From the NCBI GenBank assembly GCA_964561475.1, contig CAZLPU010000002.1:60748-124747 (forward strand): DNA of 64,000 bases. Reading direction: 5' to 3'. The notes under the pieces are model-generated. The model saw nothing but the letters and a program-made list of their open reading frames with translations, ran no database searches and was not told where the DNA came from. How positions within the stretch are numbered: position 1 is the first letter of the stretch; every line of letters starts with the position of its first letter. Below, in pieces: positions 8,589 to 16,288 of the stretch. A program made the translations under genes and the position numbers. The stretch is from CAYUYV01 sp964561475 (GTDB lineage Bacteria > Pseudomonadota > Alphaproteobacteria > JAJFIK01).

Positions 8589-9569
8589 ATGCGTATCTTG
8601 ACCATGCCTGCTTCTTGCGTGCGCGCCGCCGCAAGTGCCGTGACCCTGGCCGCGGTGTGTTTTACCATGCTGAGCATTCCGTCCGCCGTTGAGGCGATGG
8701 CCCGGGACTGGCTGTCGATCCCCACGAGCGAACGCTCCATCATGGTCAAGCAGATGATGCAGCCGCGCCTTGAGGAAGCCCTGGCCGAGGAAGGGCTGCG
8801 GCTCGGGGCACCGATTTTCATCCGCATCTATAAGATGCCCCGTCAGCTTGAGCTTTGGGTCGAGGGGGAAGACGGGCGTTACGACCTGTTCCGGACCTTC
8901 AGCATCTGCGCCTATTCCGGCGGGCTCGGCCCGAAGCATTATGAGGGCGACCTTCAGTCTCCGGAGGGGTTCTACAGTGTGCGCGCCGAGAACCTCAATC
9001 CCAACAGCCGCTTTCACCTCTCCTTCGACATCGGCTTTCCCAATGCTTATGACCGGGCCCATGGCCGGACCGGTGCCCATCTGATGGTGCACGGTGATTG
9101 CATCTCCGAGGGCTGTTATGCCATGACCGACGGGCGCATCGAGGAAATCTATACCCTCGCCGCCGCGGCCCTCGATGAGGGGCAGACGGAAATTCCGGTC
9201 CACATCTTCCCATTCCGGATGAGCACGGCGGCGGTCAATGCCTCGCGCCGGATGGAATACCACGATTTCTGGCGCAATCTTCTGGAAGGTCATGCCCTGT
9301 TTGAAAAGACCAGGGTGCCTCCGATGGTCTATGTGTCCCGGGACCAGTACATTTTCGCACCCCGCAAGCCGGGCTGGCGCGATGTGGAAACGCCGTCCCG
9401 CCGCGACGCACCTGATCGCTTGCCCCTCGCGGCACCGGCTGTCATGGCTCAGATGAACCAGGGCACGCCGGAGGCCGCCGAGCCGGAAACGGACGAGAAC
9501 GGAGAGACGGACGGAGAAGACGGCGTGCCTTGCGGCTGGCCCAAATGCAGCCTTCCCAGCGTCCAGTAA
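8589..9569 (+). CDS. YafK-type murein L,D-transpeptidase
   Basis: YkuD-domain enzyme acting on peptidoglycan in the periplasm. The protein is 326 residues with a signal peptide (residues 1-35) and the motif HGDCISEGCYAMTD, with catalytic Cys176. This SEGCYAM form is typical of YafK/DpaA-like members, which in Escherichia coli detach lipoprotein Lpp from murein. The C-terminal ~60 residues are an acidic, low-complexity tail (EPETDENGETDGED). The ATG at 8589 is preferred over a GTG at 8565 because the signal peptide starts there. The stop codon lies inside the first unit of a 15-bp tandem repeat. Confidence 0.88.
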   Translation: MRILTMPASCVRAAASAVTLAAVCFTMLSIPSAVEAMARDWLSIPTSERSIMVKQMMQPRLEEALAEEGLRLGAPIFIRIYKMPRQLELWVEGEDGRYDLFRTFSICAYSGGLGPKHYEGDLQSPEGFYSVRAENLNPNSRFHLSFDIGFPNAYDRAHGRTGAHLMVHGDCISEGCYAMTDGRIEEIYTLAAAALDEGQTEIPVHIFPFRMSTAAVNASRRMEYHDFWRNLLEGHALFEKTRVPPMVYVSRDQYIFAPRKPGWRDVETPSRRDAPDRLPLAAPAVMAQMNQGTPEAAEPETDENGETDGEDGVPCGWPKCSLPSVQ

Positions 9570-9630
9570 TGGGGGTCCAGTAGCGGGGGTCCACTAACGG
9601 GGTCCAATGACGAGCCGCCAGTAACGGGCG
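9560..9630. repeat. Degenerate 13-15-bp tandem repeat at the end of the transpeptidase gene
   Basis: About five imperfect units of the form GTCCAGTAACGGGGG run from the last codons of the gene into the intergenic space (for example GTCCAGTAATGGGG, GTCCAGTAGCGGGGG, TCCACTAACGGGG). The gene's TAA stop is part of unit one. Confidence 0.8.
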
Positions 9631-9714
9631 TTCAAGACCAAGCGGGAGTAAGGCGCGCGCCCTTCATCCCCGCTCTCTCTTCAACACACGGATCATCCAC
9701 CAGACCAACGATGA

Positions 9715-12489
9715 TCAGGCAGCCTGGCCCAGCTTTTTGGTGGTGCCGCCGTCCGCAGACGGAACCCGGCCGTGGTTCAGCAGGCCGTCCAGCACCTTGA
9801 CCTGTTCCGGTTCCGGCAGGAATTCCACACGGACTTTTTCTCCGGTGCTGCCCAGGGCGACTCCGGTCAGGTTCAGGACCGCTTCCTCAAGGGGCATTCT
9901 CACGGTGATGGTCTCCCCTTCATCGAACAGGGAAGATGTCTCCAGAAGGCAGCCGCCCGTGGACATGTCTTTCAGAACGGCATCGTGATCAATCCCGTCC
10001 ACGCCGGAAACGGTGACATCCAGATTGAACGCCGTGCGTTCCGTCAGCCGCCTGGAACCGCTTTCCTCCACGAATTTCAGGAAGCCATTCAGTCGGTCGA
10101 GAAGCTCAGAATACTGTCTGTCGATATCTTCAGCCGCCTGACGCATGTGGCTGATTTCACCTTCCACCTGTTCCATGGTGCCGCCCACCGTGGCAATCGC
10201 CTGGTTGACGTCCTGGGTTTCCTGGGCGGCCCGCTCCACGGACTGGGCGACATCGGACACGACGGTCTGCTGCTCACGGACGGTCTCGTTGATGTCCATG
10301 GCATTGCGGGTGGACACCCGGACCGAGCGCGAGATTTCCTCCGCGGACTCATAGACACGCTGATTGGAGGTCTGGATGCCCTCTACGGTCTCCCGGATCT
10401 GCCGGGTCATGCGCTCGGTCTCCTTGGCCAGGGTCTTGACCTCCGAGGCCACCACGGCGAACCCGCTTCCGGCGGCGCCGGCCCGGGAGGCCTCGATCGT
10501 GGCGTTCAAGGCAAGAAGGTTGGTCTCGACCGCCACATCCTCGATACTGTCCACCACGGAGCCGATGGCCTCGCTCAGAGTTTTCAGTTCACGGACCGTC
10601 GAGCGGGTGTTCTCCACCCCTTCCGCTGTTTCCTCGAAACTGCGGGCAGACGAATCAACCCGTGTGGTGAGGTCGACAATGGAAGCAGACAGTTCCGTGC
10701 TTGCCCCAGCCACGGCGGTGATCTGTTCCAGGCCCGCCGTGGAGCGCTTGACGGCTTCCGTCGCCAGGGATTTGGCCTCCTTCGAGGCCGCCTCCACATG
10801 CCCGATCCGCTCACCGAGCTTTTCATTCGCCTGAAGAAGGGTCTGCATCATCGGGGTAATGACAGACTGAAAGGTGTTGATCTCGTTCAGGACCGCTTCC
10901 CGGTGGATGTCCCTGGCCCGCTGGCGCTCGGAGAGCAGCATGCGTTCGGCCTCCACCCGGTCCATGAGCCGGTTGATCAGGGTGGCGATATCGCTCACCT
11001 CATCACCGGGATCGACCCGGATCCGCCCCATGGCACTGCCCTTCCGGTCCAGGAGGGTCACCACCGCTTCCTTGACCACGCCCATGCCGAAGATTGTTCC
11101 GTGTTCGGCGGCATTAAGGCCCAGTTCCTCGTCCTCCCGGGGCACCCGCAGACCGCTGCCCCCGTCCGGGTTACCGGCCAGCACCCGGTCCGCGACCCGC
11201 AGACACAGATACGCAACGCCAAACGCCCAAGCGAACACGATGGCGGCACCGGCGCACTGAACACCGATCTGCGCCACCCGGGACCCGGCCGCGAGGGAGT
11301 CAGGGGAGGCAAAGACGCCGACCATGATCGTGCCCCACACACCGGCAATGCCGTGGACGGAGATGGCTTCGAGAGGGTCGTCGATCTTGAATTTCTGCTC
11401 CAGAAACCGTGCACCGGCAAAACCGATGGCACCGGCGGTGCCGCCAATCACCAGGGCCGCCCCTGAGCCCACATCATTACAGCCCGCCGTGATGCCCACG
11501 AGACCCGCCAGAACGCCGTTGATCGCGTGATCCGGCCGGAAAATGCCCGCATGCATCCGTCCAATGACCATTTGCACCGTACCGCCTGCCGCACCGGCGA
11601 TCACCGTGTTCATGATGATATGGGCAAAGACTTCCGTCCCCACAGTGGTGGAACCGCCGTTGAAACCGATCCAGCCAATCCACAGGATCACACCGCCCGC
11701 GGTCGCCAGAACCGGATTGTGACCCTGGAGATGCTGGGGCTGGCCATTCTCGTCGAACTTATCCGTGCGCGGCCCGATAACCAGAACCGCTGCAAGGGCC
11801 ACCCAGGCGCCGACCGAGTGCACGACCGTGGAGCCCGCGAAATCCATGAACCCCCAGTCGGCGAGAAACCCCTGGCCCTCTCCGCCCAGGGCACCGCCCC
11901 AGATCCAATGCCCGGACACCGGATAGATCAAGCCGCTGATCATGACCACACAGATAATGTAGCCGGTCAGGCGCATGCGTTCTGCCACCGCGCCGGACAG
12001 AATGGTGGCCGCGGTCCCGCAGAACACGAGCTGAAAGACGAAGAATGTGTAGGTCCACGGCTCATTACCGCCGAAAAAGGCCAAGTCGGTGCTGAAGCCG
12101 ATCAGGCCACCCTGGCTGGCGCCGAACATGAGGGTGAAGCCGACGGCACCGAAAATCAGGGTGGACAGGATGAAGTCAATCAGGTTCTTCTGGGCGACAT
12201 TGATGGAGTTCTTTGAGCGGACGGTTCCTGCTTCCAACAGCAGAAAGCCCACCTGCATGAAGAAGACCAGGGCAGCGGCGATGGTGGTCCAGACAAAATC
12301 CACACTGCGCTGGAGGGCAAAAAGGTCCGTTTCGGAGACGGATGCCCAGGCCTGGCCTGGAAAAAGCGCGAAAAGTGCCGCGACGATGGAAAAGACGACG
12401 GACCATCGTGCTCCGCTGACACACCGCTGCGCCCACTGACCATGCGATCGCGAACCAGAGTTGAATTCGTCCATCACAAGCGCAGACAT
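9715..12489 (-). CDS. Ammonium transporter fused to chemoreceptor and PilZ domains
   Basis: A 924-residue three-part protein. After an N-terminal signal-like helix, residues 52-435 form a complete Amt/Mep ammonium channel with the pore histidines His224 (STVVHSVGAW) and His379 (ISVHGIAGVWGT), the conserved Asp216 and the WIGFNGGS segment. A linker with HAMP-like character (490-525) leads to a methyl-accepting chemotaxis signalling domain; its hairpin tip VETNLLALNATIEASRAG is at 655-671. Residues 812-895 are a PilZ domain with both halves of the c-di-GMP motif, R814xxxR818 and D841xS843xxG846. The domain order suggests ammonium-gated chemotaxis output tuned by c-di-GMP. The ATG has GAGGGGG upstream. 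No cheW/cheA or glnK genes are adjacent. Confidence 0.95.
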   Translation of the reverse strand: MSALVMDEFNSGSRSHGQWAQRCVSGARWSVVFSIVAALFALFPGQAWASVSETDLFALQRSVDFVWTTIAAALVFFMQVGFLLLEAGTVRSKNSINVAQKNLIDFILSTLIFGAVGFTLMFGASQGGLIGFSTDLAFFGGNEPWTYTFFVFQLVFCGTAATILSGAVAERMRLTGYIICVVMISGLIYPVSGHWIWGGALGGEGQGFLADWGFMDFAGSTVVHSVGAWVALAAVLVIGPRTDKFDENGQPQHLQGHNPVLATAGGVILWIGWIGFNGGSTTVGTEVFAHIIMNTVIAGAAGGTVQMVIGRMHAGIFRPDHAINGVLAGLVGITAGCNDVGSGAALVIGGTAGAIGFAGARFLEQKFKIDDPLEAISVHGIAGVWGTIMVGVFASPDSLAAGSRVAQIGVQCAGAAIVFAWAFGVAYLCLRVADRVLAGNPDGGSGLRVPREDEELGLNAAEHGTIFGMGVVKEAVVTLLDRKGSAMGRIRVDPGDEVSDIATLINRLMDRVEAERMLLSERQRARDIHREAVLNEINTFQSVITPMMQTLLQANEKLGERIGHVEAASKEAKSLATEAVKRSTAGLEQITAVAGASTELSASIVDLTTRVDSSARSFEETAEGVENTRSTVRELKTLSEAIGSVVDSIEDVAVETNLLALNATIEASRAGAAGSGFAVVASEVKTLAKETERMTRQIRETVEGIQTSNQRVYESAEEISRSVRVSTRNAMDINETVREQQTVVSDVAQSVERAAQETQDVNQAIATVGGTMEQVEGEISHMRQAAEDIDRQYSELLDRLNGFLKFVEESGSRRLTERTAFNLDVTVSGVDGIDHDAVLKDMSTGGCLLETSSLFDEGETITVRMPLEEAVLNLTGVALGSTGEKVRVEFLPEPEQVKVLDGLLNHGRVPSADGGTTKKLGQAA

Positions 12490-12659
12490 TCACCGCCCCC
12501 TCTTTCTTGCCGATATACTTTGCAATCCGGCCACGCACGGCCGATCCCACCCCGATGAGCCGCGGCGGGGCCATCGGGACGTTCAGAGGCGAACCTTGCA
12601 AAGTGTGGTGAAAGAGCGATGAACGCACAGGGGACCCGTGAGACGTTTTCCGCCCCCGC

Positions 12660-13394
12660 CTAATCGGCGAGGTGACCCAGCAAAGCGCGCAGGACAATTT
12701 CCGCCCGGCTGGGCAGCACGCCGGTGCTGGGCTCGCCCAGGTCGGCGCCATCCTCCACCAGAAGCCAGGCCAGTCCGTGCATCGCCGCCCACAGGCCGAT
12801 GCCCAGGGCCGGATTGCCCAGGCGCCCGCCGATCCGCCCGGCAATCTCATCATTGAGGGCGGCAAGATCGGGATAGGCGCGCAATGTCTTGATCTCCCGC
12901 CCGAACATCAGACGGAACAGATCCGGACGATCCGTGGCAAAACGAATATAGGTGCCGCCCATCACCACGACCGCCTCAAGCCGGTCGTCCTTGCACCGGG
13001 AGGCGGAGAGATCCATGTCCTCCAGCAGGCTTTGGTAGCCCCGGGCCGCCACGGCGGCGAGCAGGGCTTCCCGGTCCTTGAAGTGCCGGTAGGGTGCCGT
13101 CTGGGACACCCCGGCCGCGCGGGCCGCCGCTCTGAGGGACAGCCCGGCCACACCCTCACGGGCCAGGAGATCTTCCGCCGCGCCCACAAGGGCCGCACGC
13201 AGATTACCGTGGTGGTAACGCCCCTTGGACTTCGGCTTTTGAGCCGTCCGCCCCTTGCCTTTACGGGTGGGGCAAGACCGGTCACAGGGGGCACGGGCGA
13301 CCGCGCTACCGGCATTGGTCCCGTGATCCCTAGGCTTCCGGGATTGGGCCGTTTGGGTTTGGGGAGAACTGGCGGGTGCCGCCGGTGTATCCAT
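12660..13394 (-). CDS. TetR-family transcriptional regulator
   Basis: 244 residues. The helix-turn-helix lies unusually far in, at about residues 59-110 (YHHGNLRAALVGAAEDLLAR, then LRAAARAAGVSQTAPYRHF). The C-terminal part carries a WHG-type ligand domain (RLMFGREIKTLRAYPDL; LWAAMHGLAWLLV). The first ~58 residues are basic, proline-rich and low-complexity, and no strong ribosome binding site precedes the ATG, so a shorter start is possible, although no better start codon is obvious. The neighbour downstream is the Amt-chemoreceptor gene on the same strand; the regulated target is unknown. Confidence 0.85.
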   Translation of the reverse strand: MDTPAAPASSPQTQTAQSRKPRDHGTNAGSAVARAPCDRSCPTRKGKGRTAQKPKSKGRYHHGNLRAALVGAAEDLLAREGVAGLSLRAAARAAGVSQTAPYRHFKDREALLAAVAARGYQSLLEDMDLSASRCKDDRLEAVVVMGGTYIRFATDRPDLFRLMFGREIKTLRAYPDLAALNDEIAGRIGGRLGNPALGIGLWAAMHGLAWLLVEDGADLGEPSTGVLPSRAEIVLRALLGHLAD

Positions 13395-13532
13395 GGAGGG
13401 TCTGGTCCATCAAGCTCTGGGGGCGGAGCGATTGTGCCATATCGGGACAATCAGCCCCCGTTTCATGACAGAAAATTATATGGCCCACGGACAATTTCCG
13501 ATTCGTACCGCATGCTGCAACCACCCTGTGCC

Positions 13533-14435
13533 CTACTTCTCCAGCCGCGCGATCAGACTGGACGTGTCCCAGCGGCCGCCGCCCATACGCTGAACATCTG
13601 CATAGAACTGATCCACCAGGGCGGTCAGGGGCAGGCGTGCGCCATTGCGCCGGGCCTCCGCGAGGCAAATGCCCAGATCCTTGCGCATCCAGTCCACGGC
13701 GAAACCGAAATCGAACTTGTCCTCGTCCATGGTCGCCGCGCGGTTTTCCATCTGCCAGGACTGGGCGGCCCCTTTCGAGATCACATCCACCACCTCGCCC
13801 ACGGGCAGACCGGCGGCCTTGGCGAAATGAAGCCCTTCCGCCAGGCCCTGGACAACACCGGCAATACAGATCTGATTAACCATTTTGGTAAGCTGGCCCG
13901 AGCCCGCCGGGCCGATCAGTCTGGCCATGCGGGCATAACAGTCGATCATGGGACGGACAGCCTCGAATGCCCCGGCCTCACCGCCGGCCATGACCGTCAG
14001 GGTGCCCCCTTCAGCCCCGGCCTGGCCGCCGGACACGGGCGCATCCAGGGCCTGAAGACCCCGGGCGCGGGCTTCCCGGTCCAGGTCCCGGGCCAGATCC
14101 GCCGAGGCCGTGGTGTGGTCCACGAAAACACTCCCCGCCTCCATGGCTTCGAACGCCCCGTCCGGACCAAGCGCCACGGCGCGCACATCATTGTCCGCTC
14201 CGACACAGGCAAAAACCGCGCTTGCACCGCTGACGGCCTCTTTCGGCGTGGACGCGGTTCGGCCCCCATACTCCGCCTGCCAGCGTGCCGCCTTCTCCGC
14301 AGTGCGGTTATAGACCGTGACCTCATGTCCGGCCCGGGCCAAATGCCCTGCCATGGGGTAGCCCATGACGCCAAGGCCCAGGAAAGCCACCTTCGCCGCT
14401 GCGTCCTTGCCCCGTAATTGTTGTCCGTCTGCCAT
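13533..14435 (-). CDS. 3-hydroxyisobutyrate dehydrogenase-family oxidoreductase
   Basis: Beta-hydroxyacid dehydrogenase of 300 residues using NAD(P). The N-terminal Rossmann fingerprint is FLGLGVMGYPMAGHLARAGH, the substrate-binding segment is LDAPVSGGQAGAEGGTL, and the catalytic lysine is in LTKMVNQICIAG, as in HIBADH, tartronate semialdehyde reductase and glyoxylate/succinate semialdehyde reductases. The start at 14435 is supported by AAGGAAC seven bases upstream; a far longer open frame extends antisense through the next gene and is spurious. The exact substrate cannot be told from the sequence. Confidence 0.92.
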   Translation of the reverse strand: MADGQQLRGKDAAAKVAFLGLGVMGYPMAGHLARAGHEVTVYNRTAEKAARWQAEYGGRTASTPKEAVSGASAVFACVGADNDVRAVALGPDGAFEAMEAGSVFVDHTTASADLARDLDREARARGLQALDAPVSGGQAGAEGGTLTVMAGGEAGAFEAVRPMIDCYARMARLIGPAGSGQLTKMVNQICIAGVVQGLAEGLHFAKAAGLPVGEVVDVISKGAAQSWQMENRAATMDEDKFDFGFAVDWMRKDLGICLAEARRNGARLPLTALVDQFYADVQRMGGGRWDTSSLIARLEK

Positions 14436-14648
14436 GGTCCGTTCCTTTACCAGAATGCCTGTCTGTTCCCGGACCCGCTGCCTGCAACCTGTCACGGGCA
14501 GGCGGCCTAGGTCCTGGAGGATGATAAACCCAGGATTAATCCCTGCCGCCCAAATTTGCATCGAGCAACGTTTGCACTGAGTGGGTTTTGCCGGAGCAGG
14601 TTCACGCAAGCCGGAAACACGAAAGTCGGAACTGGGAGCCTTGCGCAA

Positions 14649-16172
14649 ATGGCATTGGACATAATCCGGCGCGTCCGGACGCTGGTCCGTCTGACACGTC
14701 TCCGGCAAACACTCCCGGCCTGGTTCGGATCTTTGGGTTTCCGGTTTCTTCATCCCAGACCCGGCGTGGGGAGAAACACGGACGCGACCGACTCCCCCAC
14801 CAGCTCCCCGACCGGCTCCCCCGGCGACTACTCTCGAACCTCCGAGGACAGGCCGAACCCGGAAGATATGCCCCCGGAACATGACGAACAGGGGCAGCCC
14901 GGTGATGTGGCCGACCTGAAGCAGATCATTCTGCTGGTCGAAATGCAGATGAAGTCGGCCATTTCCAGCGTCGGGGATTGCGCTGAAAGCATCATCGCCG
15001 CTGCCGACCAGATGGCCGCCGACTCCGAGGTCGCCCAACACAATTCCGGCGATCTTGCCCAGAACGCAGCCCAGGTCCGGGAAACGGTGATCAGCGCCGC
15101 CAATGCGGCAACGGATGTTCGCGGTTCCTTTCAAGACCTGGCCGGGCGCACCACCCAGGCCGCCCGGATTGCCGCAGAGGCCGCCCAGTCCGGCTCCCAT
15201 GCCCGGAAAACCATCCAGGATCTGACCCAGTCCATGGACCGGATCGGCACGGTCAGCGCGATGATCCGGACCATCGCGGATCAGACCAATCTGCTCGCCC
15301 TCAATGCCACCATCGAGGCGGCCAGAGCCGGAGACGCGGGCAAGGGCTTTGCCGTCGTCGCAGCCGAGGTCAAGGAACTGGCCCGGCAGACCGCCGCGTC
15401 CACGGAAGAAATTTCCACCCTGGTGAACGCCATCCAGTCGGCGACCCGGGAAGTGGTGGATGCCTTTTCCGCCATGACCGGCAGTGTCGAGCGCATTTCC
15501 GGCATTTCCGCCGGGATCGCGGAAACCATGGACCGGCAGGCGGAAACCACCCAATTGATTTCCAAACAGATTAACGGAACCGCGTCGGCCATTGATACCA
15601 TGTCGTCTCTTGTCGGTGACGTGGCCGCGGACGCCAAGGCCAGCGGTCAGCAGGCGGACACCGTGCGGCAGGGGTCCATAACGGTGCTGAACCGGCTCAA
15701 CACGGTGAAAGAAGATCTGGTCCGCATTGTGCGCCATTCCGCCACGCCCATGGACCGGCGCCGGCTTGGACGGATCACGATCAGTGGAGACACCACCCTG
15801 GCCTCGATAATTGGCACACTCCAGGTTCTCACAGAGCGCGGCAGTTTCCCGGCGGTCCTCGTCGACATCTCGCCGTCAGGTGCACGGATCGAGCGATTCC
15901 ACAGTCTTGTCGAGGGCGATCAGGGACACCTCGTCTTTGCGGACCACGAACTCGAACTGGCTTTCAAGGTTGTGGAAAGCAGCTTCGACAAGACGCGGAT
16001 GTCCTTCGATTTGTCCGACCGGGATGGGGACGCTCTGGGGATCTTGATCGGCGCCTTGCAGGATGCGCAATCACGGGACGGTCAGGGCACTCCCGATCAA
16101 AAACCGACGTCCAGCGCGCCGGCCACCCCGTCGTCGGATACAAGCGATCAGGACACAGATCTCTGGCTGTAG
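14649..16172 (+). CDS. Soluble methyl-accepting chemotaxis protein with C-terminal PilZ domain
   Basis: 507 residues without a clear membrane segment; the N-terminus is basic and amphipathic (IIRRVRTLVRLTRLRQ). Residues about 85-360 are coiled-coil chemoreceptor helices with the tip ADQTNLLALNATIEAARAG at 210-228. A PilZ domain follows at 366-460 with R371xxxR375 and D406xS408xxG411, the c-di-GMP-binding signature. A Ser/Thr/Pro-rich tail ends the protein. The open frame starts at a TTG (14556); the ATG at 14649 with GGAG upstream is preferred. It is probably a cytoplasmic receptor coupling c-di-GMP to motility, and the second such protein within 7 kb. Confidence 0.9.
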   Translation: MALDIIRRVRTLVRLTRLRQTLPAWFGSLGFRFLHPRPGVGRNTDATDSPTSSPTGSPGDYSRTSEDRPNPEDMPPEHDEQGQPGDVADLKQIILLVEMQMKSAISSVGDCAESIIAAADQMAADSEVAQHNSGDLAQNAAQVRETVISAANAATDVRGSFQDLAGRTTQAARIAAEAAQSGSHARKTIQDLTQSMDRIGTVSAMIRTIADQTNLLALNATIEAARAGDAGKGFAVVAAEVKELARQTAASTEEISTLVNAIQSATREVVDAFSAMTGSVERISGISAGIAETMDRQAETTQLISKQINGTASAIDTMSSLVGDVAADAKASGQQADTVRQGSITVLNRLNTVKEDLVRIVRHSATPMDRRRLGRITISGDTTLASIIGTLQVLTERGSFPAVLVDISPSGARIERFHSLVEGDQGHLVFADHELELAFKVVESSFDKTRMSFDLSDRDGDALGILIGALQDAQSRDGQGTPDQKPTSSAPATPSSDTSDQDTDLWL

Positions 16173-16288
16173 CCCCACCCATGGCCTGAGGCCGCATTTG
16201 CCGTTCACAGCCTTGCCCTCCCGGACAGCGTGGTGTTGGATCCAATCGACCGGATCAACGGAGCCGGAAGCGGGAGAGGCAGGCAACC

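Noticed and set aside
14436..15737. N-terminal extension of the hydroxyisobutyrate dehydrogenase-like frame to 734 codons
   Set aside because: It lies antisense across the soluble chemoreceptor gene; the dehydrogenase has a good ribosome binding site at 14435.
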